A stretch of 64,000 bases of DNA, taken from NCBI GenBank assembly GCA_010405405.1, contig MU004237.1, positions 1,995,345 through 2,059,344 of the forward strand, written 5' to 3'. Shown in pieces: positions 25,002 through 35,978 of this stretch. Position numbers and translations under genes: made by a program. Under the pieces are notes generated by a model. That model saw only the letters and a list, made by a program, of their open reading frames with translations, was not told the DNA's origin and made no database searches. Within the stretch, counting starts at the first letter, position 1. Each line of letters starts with the position of its first letter. This DNA is from Microthyrium microscopicum. Lineage: Eukaryota; Ascomycota; Dothideomycetes; Microthyriales; Microthyriaceae.

Positions 25002-27318
25002 ATGGTGCGCTTGTTCAAGGCCTTGGCCGCTCTTTTCGTCTCGTCCGTCGCGGCGCAGACATGCACAAACGCAACCACAGGACCAAGAAATGTCCAACAA
25101 ACAGTTCTGGTCTTCTCCATGGACGCATACTCAACTTACACTGCCACATCTGGTCTTAATGCCTACGGTATCCCATACCAAGTTGTGGTTGTCCCACAAG
25201 CAGGAATCACACTGCCAACCCTCAACTCATCACTACTTCAAGGCAACTATGGGTCCATCGTTGTTATGAACGAACTTTCATATGATTACGGTGGAACAGT
25301 CGGCTGGCAAAGCGCCCTCACAACTGATCAATGGGCTACTCTTTTCGCGTATCAAGTCGATTTCGGTGTTCGCATGGTGCGCATCAACGCCTATCCAACT
25401 ACTGAATTTGGTACTTGCAAACTTCCGTTCCACAAATAATTACTAACCACGAAAGGTGTTCAAACTGTAATTGATGGACAAGGTTGCTGTAACGCAGGAG
25501 TTGAACAACTCATGTACTTCACCGATACCAGTGCATTCCCAACTGCTGGTCTCTTGACGTAAGAAACATTCATCATGAGATGATATTGACTAACACTTCA
25601 TAGTGGCGCTACTGCTGGAGTTAGCACTCTTGGCAACTGGCATTATCCCGCTACAATTACCAACACAACATTGGCGAAACAAGTCGCAGCATTTGGCGCA
25701 AGTACAGATAACATGTTCAGCGCCGCGTCTACTGCTGCCGTCATAAACGACTTTGGCAACCGTCAACAAATGGTTTTCTTCATTGGTTGGGCTACTGATT
25801 GGTCTGAAACCTCCAACTTCTTGCAGCACTCTTTCATTCATTGGATGACCCGCGGCATGTGTAAGTAAAATTGAAACCGCTTGATAGTATCTCGACCTAA
25901 CTTTCAACAGATTCTGGGTTCCGTCGTGTGTTGTTCAACACTCAAATTGATGACATGCATTTAACCACCCAGCTGTACCAGAGCGACATCAACTTCCGCC
26001 TATCAGTTGCTGATTTGAACGGAATTGTAGCATGGCAAAAGAACCTTCAAGGTCGTCTTCCACTGGGTTCCAACTGGACTATTGAGATTGGCCACAATGG
26101 TAACGGCGACATTGACGTTTCAACCAATCAATACGATACTGCAAATCCCTCGAACTGCAACCCAGATACTGCCATTTACTATGATGACCAGCCAGATGTC
26201 ACGCCTGCCACTCTTGAGTTTGTCAAGCCTCTAGGAACTGGTCGCACGTGGTGGCCATCTACCCCAACCAGCTTCCAATGGACTCTGAAATGTGCGCTGA
26301 ACGATCCTATGGCTACCTGGTTCAACGTTGCCGCCAACCGTGATCAATTCATGCACATTTCCCATACCTTCACTCACTTGAACTTGGACAACTCAACCTA
26401 TGCTGATACCTCCAAGGAGATTTCATGGAACGTTGACTGGCTGAAGCTTGTTGGCATCTACAACGCCCTACACTTCTCGCCAAACGGTATCATTCCCCCA
26501 GCCATCACTGGTCTTCACAATGGTGACGCTATTCAAGCCTGGATGGACAACGGTATTACCCGCGTCGTTGGTGACAATACTCGCCCAATCCTCACGAACC
26601 CTATCAACGAGTACTGGCCATTGATCACCAATACAACCACCAATGGCCACGCTGGTCTTGTCGTCATGCCTCGTTGGTCGACCACGATCTTCTACGACTG
26701 CAACAACCAGACTTGCACTACCAACGAATGGATCCAGACATCCGCTGGTGCAGGTGGTTTCACTGATCTTCTTGCTGCCGCCAAGAACGAGCACGGCCGT
26801 CACGTCTTTGCTCTTCACCAAGATCCCTACATGTTCCACCAGGCCAACTTGATGAATGAGAACGCTCCAAGCTTCACTGTTGGCTCCCAAACTGGCAAGC
26901 TCTCTCTCATGTCCATCTGGACCGAGACCATCCTTCAAGAGGTCTACCGTCTAGTCAACTGGCCCATCCTCACCATCAAGCACGACGATCTCGCCACCGT
27001 CTTCCTCAACCGCATGGCTCGCGAGTAAGTACCTCTTATCCCATTTTCATCCAGAACACTTTGCTAACGAACCCTTCCAGCCAATGTGGATACAATCTTG
27101 CGTGGCAACACGACAGCACCAACACCCACATTATCAGCGCCGTCCTCACCTCCAACGGCAACACCTGCAGTGCGCCTGTACCTGTCACATTCCCAGGTCC
27201 AGCCACAGCCAGCGTAGCCTCAACAGCCGAGCAGATCGGTAACGATCCCTTGACACTCTGGGTCAAGCTTACCGGATCACCAATCACGTTCACGCTAACA
27301 ACACCCATTGCGATCTAA
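25002..27318 (+). CDS. agd3: Secreted polysaccharide deacetylase, Agd3-like (CE18)
   Basis: Five exons: 25002-25410, 25456-25558, 25604-25860, 25911-27024, 27081-27318; 706 aa. Residues 1-19 are a signal peptide (MVRLFKALAALFVSSVAAQ). The N-terminal half matches the carbohydrate-binding part seen in Agd3 (CBM87 type). The central region carries the metal and catalytic motif H405-ISH-TFTH412 followed by LNLDN, and later GLHNGDAIQAWMDNG and VVGDNTRP, all characteristic of the CE18 group. In A. fumigatus Agd3 partly deacetylates N-acetylgalactosamine in secreted galactosaminogalactan, giving the polymer positive charge and adhesiveness. Key residues look intact, so the gene appears functional. 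Several N-glycosylation sequons fit a secreted protein. Assignment rests on motif recognition. Confidence 0.8.
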
Positions 27319-28355
27319 AGCTAATGAAAAAGTTCGGGTGGTTCAAAATGGAGAAATTTAAAGTAGACGCGTTTTGAGGAGCGAAATGGAAGTATCAAGG
27401 CCCAGATGAGCAATTTTTGTGGAGTGTATTTGTAATTATATATACTTTGCAATATCAACCTATAGAGGGTTTTTCATGTACAATGTTCTTCTCTGTAACG
27501 GAACTTGGGAATGTGGTGCATTTGGCAGATGTCGTCTTTAGCGAAGTGTTCTTTCCAGTCATGAGCCAGGAGGTGTGTGTGTATGGCATTTAATGTTATT
27601 GAACCTTTATTATCATATGTTGTAATAGCCAACCAATTAAGCATTGGCGAATAGTTTTCACTTGTTCTACAAAGCTATAAGCGTCGTGAGGAATATCTTG
27701 CTTTTCATGAAACCGTACCGTCAACAGGCATTTCACTGACGGATATCTGTAGAAATATTGAGCCGTCTACTCGACCTTCCTCCCTCGACTCTGGAAATTG
27801 TTCATTTTCGAGTTTTGCTAACTCTTGACTTCTTCTGAATCATCTTTAGGGAGTTCAAAGATTGCGGTATTCTCTTAGACGCCTAATGCATTTGAAAAGC
27901 TAAGAATACCATTTTATTGAAACGCTGAACCATTAAGGAATTCATCCTAAACGAGTGTTAGACAACAAAATCAGAAAACTTATGGCAAAACTCATTATAT
28001 CAAGGTTTACTTTAAAGTAAGCTAAGTACCTTCTATTATAAGGAGGCATAAAGAGGGAAGGTTTGGTGCTCCTTCGGTTCAGAGGCATATCTACCAACGT
28101 AGCTTCGTAAAGAAGTAATCTAATCCTTAGCATTAACTATCTGTCGTACTTTCTATAAACATTCTCTTTGAATAGCTGCCTATGGCATTTCTTTTCTAAC
28201 CCCGCACTAAGTATTGCTACCTTGATGGTCAAGTATATCTTCAACTTTTCGCTCACTTATCCTTCTATCGTGCAAGTTTCTTCATAGCCGACCTTCTTTA
28301 TACAAGTCATTCCTTTCGCTACTTAGCAAAATCAGTCGTTTCGAGGTCAAGCAAA
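27319..28355. other. Intergenic, no gene recognised
   Basis: About 1 kb holding the expected 3' UTR of the Agd3-like gene and the promoter of the next gene. AT-rich in the middle, with stops in all frames. Nothing else is recognised. Confidence 0.5.
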
Positions 28356-29174
28356 ATGAATAGCAATCTGCAAGCACAACAAGCATATTCTCCAACTTCA
28401 CAGTCAACACCGCAGCGGTCGGCTGTAGCACATACAGCGACCACTCCGATACCAACGACCCCAGCACCTACGACGCCAAACCAAAGGTAGGGAAATGATG
28501 TCAAAATAGATATTGTACTCAATCACTAACTCGATTATAGTATCTGGGACACGGTATATTCGCAAGGCCTTGAGCGAAGTGTCAACAACCCAGCAACGCC
28601 CGGCAGCCTTCCAACCATAACGTGAGCTGATTTCATGGTAATATGGATATACGATACTAATCAACGTTTTAAGTCCTCCTACGCCTCAGGAGCGCCGACT
28701 ACGACGGTGGAATCGCCCATCCGGACTTCGCACCATCTTGAGCAGAGCCATTTATGATCGTGATGAGCTCGAAGCTACATGTCCAGTGGAGCTTAGACGT
28801 GGTGCCGGAAAATGCACGCGCAAAACGTGCCACGCCCGATTCCACCTCTGCGCAAACTTTCAGCACGGAGAGTGTATTCATAACACCTGGCGACACGATG
28901 AGCCGTTGACACAGCAACTGACTCGACTTGCAACAGCAAACAAAAAGATGGAGCAGTCCTTCCAAGCTGGAGGACGCCGAGTTGGTGAGGTGAACTCGGT
29001 TAAGCGTGTTCTCATTCATACGAAGCGAACTTGCACATCAATCTTGAATTCGTATGTCTAATTGAATGTTTTGTGAGATGATTCATACTGACAATATCAT
29101 ACAGTGTCAAATGCGAAGACGGAGATGACTGTCCTCGGGGACACGACCATCCCGCTGTGAGACGATCGCTATGA
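28356..29174 (+). CDS. Cys/His-rich (CCCH-like) protein, family member A
   Basis: Four exons: 28356-28486, 28541-28621, 28674-29051, 29105-29174; 219 aa, with frame kept across three short introns. Residues 1-60 are rich in Thr, Pro, Ser and Gln. From Cys107 comes a cluster with the pattern TCPVEL-x6-C-x4-C-x3-FHLC-x6-C, and the end has a second C-x5-C-x3-H group (KCEDGDDCPRGHDHP). This resembles CCCH zinc fingers, known for RNA binding, but spacing is not exactly standard. The same TCP..L, FHLC and G.C pattern occurs in the gene at 45288-46217, so these are paralogues. No signal peptide or membrane segment. Function unknown; nucleic-acid binding is an inference. Confidence 0.7.
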
Positions 29175-29460
29175 TGAAAAAAGCAGAATTTGATGCTGGG
29201 AAAGTGCGGGAATTGACTATGACGAATTAACATGATGAATGACTCGATATAATGAGCAGGTTGAGTGAACTTCAAGTACCTGTTAGCGAGGCTGAAAAGC
29301 TAATGCACCGAGGCATTGGAATGGGTTGGGTTTGGCGGGGATTCGGACCATATAACTTATGACTGTAAACATATCTCAAGAGATGCAGTCCACAATAACA
29401 ATTGTACTTTACCGACTTGTGTATTTTCGAACGGACTTGAATATATCCGACAGCTAAATC

Positions 29461-30909
29461 ATGCAATCCATCAACCGTGTAATTCCAGACCGGTCGAAAC
29501 TATCAACGACCAATATCATCACCGAAGTATGGGCAAGCTTGGGACTACCTGCATCAGCCTTATCCTCAGTCCACCTGCCTGGTGATGGACCAGGTCTACT
29601 ATCATCATTCAAAGTAGGCCAGCTTGCTCAAAGTACAATCGCTCTCTCCGGCCTATCCGCAGCACTAGTCCACGCAGCCCGTAATAGGTTTCCAACAGTC
29701 CCCACGGTTACTGTACCTCTACAGCACGCCTGTGCGGAATTCAACTCTGAAAAACATCTCTGCATCAATGGAAAACCAAAAACTCACATATCGTACCCAA
29801 TCGGTGGCCTCCACAGGAGCAGTGATGGCTGGGTCCGCATCCACGATGGCTTCCCACACCACCGCCAAAACGCACTCGCCCTCCTAAATGTACCGCGAGA
29901 TAGCAGCAAGGCCACCATCGACGCCGCAATCTCGACCTGGAAAGCCAAAGATCTCGAAGAGCAAGGCATGAAAAATGGCTGCGTGATCGCCGCCCTCCGC
30001 TCCTTCGAAGAATGGGACACCACACCCCAAGCAGCCGTCCTCCCTGATTTGCCGATAAAACTCACGAAACTACCCACCAACACACCCAACCACCCACGTA
30101 GAAGTCTGGCCAGCGGAAATACAAAATGCCTCGAAGGAATCCGCGTGCTCGACTTCAGCCGTGTCCTCGCCGCTCCCATCGCCGGCCGCACCCTAGCAGC
30201 TCACGGCGCTGACGTCCTCTGGATAACCGCACCACACCTCCCTGACCTACCGGAATGTGACCGCGATACGGCGCGCGGGAAACGTAGTGTACAGCTCGAT
30301 CTGTGCAATGTCGCTGATAAGCAGAAGTTCTATAAACTGCTGGAAGATGCTGATGTGGTACTACAAGCCTATAGGCCAGGTGCTTTGGCAGGATTGGGAC
30401 TGAGCACAGAGGAATTGGTGAAGAGGAATCCGAGTCTTGTGGTGGCGAATCTAAGTGCGTGGGGGACGGAGGGTGAGTGGAAGGGAAGAAGGGGGTATGA
30501 TTCGATTGTGCAGACTGCGACGGGGTTGAATGTAGCAGAGGGACAGGCGGCTGGGGAGGAGGCGAGGGTGTTGCCGTGTCAGGCGTTGGATCATGGGAGT
30601 GGGTATTTGTTGGCTACGGGGATTGCAGCTGCGTTGTATAGAAGAGAGGTGGAAGGAGGTTCTTGGGTGGTTGAAGTGAGTCTTGCTGGGACGGGTCGAT
30701 ATCTGAGGAGTCTGGGACGGCATGAGGGAAGGAGTGGGTTTGACGTCGAGAATTTGGCTGAGGATGACTTGAAGGGGTTGTTGGAGACAAAAGAGAGTGG
30801 GTTCGGAAGTTTGACTGCTCTGAAGCACTCTGTCAGTATTCAAGATGTCAGTGTTGGCTGGGAGGTAATGCCAAAGCCGTTGGGGTCTGACGAAGCACGA
30901 TGGTTATAA
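29461..30909 (+). CDS. Class III CoA-transferase (CaiB/BaiF family)
   Basis: Single exon, 482 aa. The central region from about residue 222 (EGIRVLDFSRVLAAPIAGRTLAAHGADV) is the typical CaiB/BaiF start, followed by TARGKRSVQLDL, DADVVLQAYRPGAL and the RRGYDSIVQTATGL segment, where the Asp after Gly-Tyr corresponds to the Asp that forms the acyl-enzyme intermediate in formyl-CoA transferase. Such enzymes move CoA between carboxylic acids. About 220 residues precede the first such motif, as in the longer fungal members. No signal peptide and no clear peroxisomal tripeptide (ends RWL). It lies tail-to-tail with the hydrolase gene, 58 bp apart. The acid substrate cannot be deduced. Confidence 0.85.
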   Translation: MQSINRVIPDRSKLSTTNIITEVWASLGLPASALSSVHLPGDGPGLLSSFKVGQLAQSTIALSGLSAALVHAARNRFPTVPTVTVPLQHACAEFNSEKHLCINGKPKTHISYPIGGLHRSSDGWVRIHDGFPHHRQNALALLNVPRDSSKATIDAAISTWKAKDLEEQGMKNGCVIAALRSFEEWDTTPQAAVLPDLPIKLTKLPTNTPNHPRRSLASGNTKCLEGIRVLDFSRVLAAPIAGRTLAAHGADVLWITAPHLPDLPECDRDTARGKRSVQLDLCNVADKQKFYKLLEDADVVLQAYRPGALAGLGLSTEELVKRNPSLVVANLSAWGTEGEWKGRRGYDSIVQTATGLNVAEGQAAGEEARVLPCQALDHGSGYLLATGIAAALYRREVEGGSWVVEVSLAGTGRYLRSLGRHEGRSGFDVENLAEDDLKGLLETKESGFGSLTALKHSVSIQDVSVGWEVMPKPLGSDEARWL

Positions 30910-30967
30910 CACATCATTGTCCGCGGTAAGTGATAAGCTATTTACAACACGCATGATTTAAGCTCTA

Positions 30968-32336
30968 TCATATCATAGCCTTTCCGAACTTGCCTATGGC
31001 AGTCTTACCCAACATATACTTCTCTTCATCTGGCAAACTATTCCACTGTCTCTTCAGAAGGGCCTCGTCCGCTCTCCATCTCTTCAACTCATCACCAATC
31101 CAATCAGCAGCATATCCCGCTGTCTCCATAACCTTGATCATAGGAATCAAGTGGCCAACATTTTTGACCACGACCTCTTTCACTCGCCCGGCCTTTTCAC
31201 CACCACTCCCTCCCAGGCCCGTTCCTGTAGCCGCCATCTTATCCGCCCTCAAGTCTGGCGCACTCAGATCGCTCTCGTCCCCAAAGACATACAAAACACT
31301 CGGCCTCACAAAGGGCAGCGATGCGAAAATCTGTATCGGCTCTGGTCGATAAAACCCCCAAGTCGCCTCCCAACCGCCACCAACAAAGTCCGGGTATAGA
31401 AGCGCTTCCACCCGCTTCTTCTCCGCCACTGTGAAGCCAGCCCTACTAGTATCTTTGCCCGTCTCCCGCAGAAACGTGAAGACCTCCTGATGCTTGCTCG
31501 TGGTCAACGTAACTCGAGGATCACCACGTTCGGCCGCCGGATGAACCTTCGTCGGCAAGTCTCGCAAGCCATGCTGTTCCCACAGCGCAAGAACGCGTGG
31601 ATCCCAGGTCTGGTAGAATTTGCTGCGCGCAAAACCTGCATGCGCGTCATTTCGTGAAGGCCAAATATCGCGTCGGCGAGATGATGCTTGAGCTGGCCCG
31701 CCGGTTCCGCGCGGCGAAGTGAAGCGCTGCATGACGGGGTCAATGAGAATGAGAGAAGAGAGAAGGCGAGGATGGTTCAGAGAAAGTTGCACGAGGTGGG
31801 CGCCGCCCATGCTGTGACCTACGCCAATGATGGGACGAACAAAGGAAGATCGGAAGTGGTTGACAAGGCCAAGCAGGTCGCGCGGATGATCGAACCATGA
31901 TGCTAGAATGAAGTTAGTGCTGAAGAAGGAACCGAGAACTTTGGGGAACGAACGGTCATTGCCGAGAAGGTTTTCGTTTATCACGCTGCTGTGGCCTTGA
32001 TGGGCAACGTCGGCGATCCAGATGTTGCGGATGCGGAAGCCTTTGGCTTTTGAGAGCTTGAAGAGTTCATCCCAGAGAGGTTCATATAGTTCCTTGTGAT
32101 ATGGTCAGTACCTTTGAAATCGTAATTGTTGGTTACCATACTTTGGGAAAGGCATTCGCATGACCTCCTAATATTGTAAGGTCTCCGTCTTTGGGATTGA
32201 GGTTATCTAGAGGTGTATATTGCTTGACTGCGAGGCGAAGCACATCTTCTTGTCTATTCGCGGTCGCATATGGAAACTCGCGAATATGTTGTGCAGGTAT
32301 GACATGCTCTGTGACTTTAAAGAAAGAGGTCGACAT
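30968..32336 (-). CDS. Alpha/beta hydrolase, fungal LPX1/AKT2-like
   Basis: Two exons: 32336-32142 and 32092-30968; 439 aa. The intron (GTATGG...CACAAG) is in phase 0. Early residues (TPLDNLNPKDGDLTILGGHANAFPKELYEPLWDEL) have the form of fungal hydrolases related to peroxisomal lipase Lpx1 and to Akt2 of Alternaria AK-toxin synthesis. The nucleophile elbow GHSMGG, the acid in FGDESD and the His in NVGHLIPM form a plausible Ser-Asp-His triad. The protein ends AMI, not an SKL-type tripeptide, so peroxisomal import is not supported. It is divergent from the P450 gene, which hints at a small metabolic unit. Substrate unknown. Confidence 0.8.
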
Positions 32337-33244
32337 AATAATCGATAAGAGATATTGATCCCCTCGTCCTCGTCACTACGATTTGGTACTGGATGGGTTG
32401 AGTGGCGTAGCTCGTGTCTACCAGTCTCCCTAGCTCTTTTATTGACTCAAAATTGATGATTATTAGTCAATATATCTCCCAAATCACTCTTTTCGCTTTT
32501 CGGCCACCAGGAGATGTAGTTGTTGTATGAGGATTGTTGGTTGAAGTTGAAGGGCGGGCTGGGCCGAGGTCCCATCAGATGGAAGGCATCATCGGCAATT
32601 GGCTGTTCACTTTCAGTCAACATCACTTGATGATTTTAAGTCCATCCGCCATCACTTTGGACAACGGGGTTATCAGATGTGTCCCTCAAAACTGAAACCA
32701 GTGCTGAGAATGGCGAAGTACCCTAAATCCAGGTGGAGTTGGAGGAGTTCAACGTCGCATCAACTAATGATACGCACTTGCTCCATACTATCAACCACCA
32801 TCTTTTACAACTCCATTCGAGGACCTCATTTCATCAGACATTCTAATCTCTAATGTGTAAAGTGTGAGAAAGCTTGATACCTTATCAAAGGCAACACACA
32901 ATCTTTAGGAATGTGCGCCCCGGCGATGATACAGAGCTTGGAGAAAACAGCCTCAAACAAATCGCATCCCGCGCACATGAGTCCGCCTAAGTTACCCAAG
33001 AGACTCAAACCAGTTATCTTTGTAACCATTTCGTCGGTACAGTAGACTTCGCTGGCTTCTTTGTGCACCTGCATGAGTTGTGTGCAACTGCCAACGCCCG
33101 ACAGCTTCTTTCCCCGCTCAAAACAGCGATTCATATTTGATTCCTAGCCTTACCGCAAGATATACAATACATTCGTCCTCGTCTCATCCACTATAGTCCC
33201 AAGTGTCTCTGTGAAATACTTAGTATCAGTTTTTGAGTTCCAGA
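32337..33244. promoter_or_regulatory. Divergent promoter region, hydrolase and P450
   Basis: The 0.9-kb space between two head-to-head genes. Open frames at 32599-32853 and 32850-33134 are short, lack familiar motifs and are probably chance. Core promoters of both genes must lie here. No specific binding site is claimed. Confidence 0.4.
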
Positions 33245-35163
33245 ATGGCCGACAACGATCAATCATGGCTCAGTGTCTGGACGTTGGTGTATGCCTATCT
33301 GATTTACCAGACCTTGTTGTTTGTATATCGGATAACTTTCCATCCACTGGCAAAGTTTCCCGGCCCAAAGCTGGCCGCCATGAGCACTATGTATGAGTTC
33401 TGGTTTGATGGCATCAAAGGCGGGAAATATACACAAGAGGTTGCGCGAATGCACAGTCAATACGGTTTCGACTCTAACTAGCTTCCAAACTCATGCTCTG
33501 TATTAACCACTAGCCAGGTCCAATAATCAGAATCGGCCCAGAACAACTACACTGTAACGATCCCGCCTTCACAGACAAAGTCTACCCTGGTGGCCGAGCG
33601 AAAAGAGACAGATTCCAATGGGCAGTGGCAGCTCATGGTCCAGTGTAAGTTTTCTCTTCTATCAATTTGAATGTATCAGAACTGATCATAATTACACAGA
33701 TTGGGCATAGTAGGACGACTTTCTCAGATTCAATTCTCATGCTTACTTCTTATGACTAGTCCATCTTCGGCACTATAGATCACAACCTCCACCGCAAAAG
33801 ACGCGCTCCACTCAACACCTTCTTCTCCAAAGCCTCAATCTCCAAACTTGAAACACTCATCCACCCACTCAGCCACCGTCTCTGTGACATCCTGCTCGCT
33901 CGCGCAGGCACTGGTGAGCCAGTTAATGTGAATGATGCGTATAGTTGCTTTTCGAGCGATGTCATTATCACGTACTGCTTTGGACAGCCGGGTGGGTTTC
34001 TGGATAAGGATGACTTTGATAATGGAATTAGGGAGGGGATACATATTACGCTGGCTACGTTGCCGTTGTTAAGGCAGTGGCCGTGGATTCGGCTGATCTA
34101 TGGAGTTTTGCCAAAGTAAGCTATAGGCGTGATGGGGACTAGGGGAAATGGGCTGATGAGTTTGTTAGGTTATCACTGCGTGCGAGAGCGCAGGGTATGA
34201 ATACGTTCTTGACTTATATGGGGCAGTCTGTACCGAGTCATGTAAAGTCAGGTCTAGCCGGTGCGGTTGAGAAGGGGGAACAAGATTCTCGTCTCTATCG
34301 CAGGAGCATTTTCAATGAGTTACTGGATAGTAATCTACCAGCCGAGGAGAAGTCCGAAAGAAGGCTTCTGGCCGAGGCGCTGAACATGATTGGAGCTGGA
34401 ACAGAAACAGTTGCTTGGAGTAAGATATCATTCAACAAACTAGACAAACAGCTAATCGTTCCAGCTCTATCGGTTGGAACATACCATCTTCTAGCAAAGC
34501 CCGAGATACTGCACAAGATCAAGACAGAGCTGGACACAATCGTCACCGACCCCAATGACCTACCAGCCTGGTCAGTCCTGGAACAACTTCCCTATCTGAT
34601 AAGTTTGACCCCAATCCTTCTTATTCATTTACCAATTATATCCCACAGTGCCATCATAAAAGAAATCCTCCGTCTCTCCTACGGCGTCGCCACGCGAATA
34701 GCACGCAGCGCTCCAGACGAAGCCCTCCAATACACCGGCACCTTCAAATCAAACCCTATATCATGGACAATCCCAACCGGTACAGCAATTAGTATGACAA
34801 CTGCAATAATGCACCACGATGAGTCCATCTTTCCAGATTCTCACGAATTCATTCCGGAGCGCTGGCTGAAAGATGATGGCACGCGAAGAATGGATCTAGA
34901 TAAATATCTCCTTAGCTTCAACAAAGGCAGTCGACAATGTATTGGCATCAAGTAAGTTTCACTACAAATTTCATGCCTCCCAGACTGACTGGCACAGCCT
35001 TGCATATTGTGAACTGTATGTTGCGCTCACAGCGTTGATTTTGAAAGTATTTCCGCGCTTAGAGCTGTTTGAGACGACGGAAGCAGATGTCAAGTATGAC
35101 CATGACATGTTCGTGCCAATGCCATACAAGGGATCAAAGGGAGTGAGAGTGCTGGTCAAATAG
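33245..35163 (+). CDS. Cytochrome P450 monooxygenase
   Basis: Six exons: 33245-33464, 33518-33642, 33760-34115, 34169-34419, 34465-34951, 34998-35163; 534 aa. An N-terminal membrane anchor (VWTLVYAYLIYQTLLFVY) is followed by FHPLAKFPGPKLAA, the usual fungal hinge. The I-helix motif is AGTET, ExxR is in KEILRLSYG, PERW occurs in EFIPERWLKDDG, and the haem loop FNKGSRQCIGIN is complete, so the enzyme looks active. It resembles fungal class II P450s of the trichodiene oxygenase/CYP58-like type that work in secondary metabolism (inference). A 51-bp stretch at 34598-34648 looks like an intron with an altered donor and is read here as coding; without it the protein is 517 aa. The 33643-33759 intron uses a weaker GTGTAA donor. 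Confidence 0.8.
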
Positions 35164-35978
35164 CTCAGTAGAAGATATAGGGTATAGGAGAAAGTAGTCG
35201 GTGAAAGAGGCGAATGGACGAGGAGTCAAATTTGATTTCATGAACGGGAGATAGTTTGAAGAATTTGCCATGGTCATTGCCAGTAGATCCACGGATGAGA
35301 AATCACGATATCAAGTCCGAAAATGTCAGAGAAATGCTCAATTCGCTGAATCTCTATCCATTAAGCCTAAAGACTAAAAGCCAGGCCGCCCATGGTATCA
35401 TCGCAACATCTTTTCATCCAATCCATGCTAAGAAGTGTATCCCCATCTACAGCAACCAACAACCAATTCATCCACCTGCGAGGCGGCCATGCCCATTAAG
35501 TTTTTGGACCTTTCAAAAGCTAGATCGGTGCAATGGTAATGTTGACAAGATGGATGGCGCTTAGCAGCTATTAGCCACAAAAGGCATGCGAAATGATGTT
35601 TGAGGCCCGCATATAATCGCCACAGGCCAAAAGCTAAATGTAGATGAAACCATCCCAGTCCCCCATGATGGTTGGGACATATTTTGTAGAAAACGCCAAA
35701 CAAAGAAGACCGCTCGCAATGCTGATGCAAATCGTAATCATAGGGAAGGCAGTGACTGTGACCTTCCAAATTCGGCAGTGTATTATACAAAAAATCATTT
35801 CATGCGCCGTCAGAAGACTCCTGTAATTTTTTGGATGGGGGGTATCTCGCGACTCCCAAACATTGGTGTAAACAAAGTACCACAAAACGCCGTTGATGAT
35901 GGATATCTTTGAGATAATGGCAGAATGGATACAAGGGTGTAATATGTCGTGAGAGAGATTGAAAAGCAATTCGCCAAC
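35164..35978. other. Intergenic between convergent P450 and chd1
   Basis: About 0.8 kb holding the 3' ends of two convergent genes. Short frames on both strands overlap each other and have no recognised motif. Nothing else seen. Confidence 0.5.

Noticed and set aside
30451-30843. Minus-strand frame of 130 codons
   Set aside because: Antisense shadow of the CoA-transferase gene.
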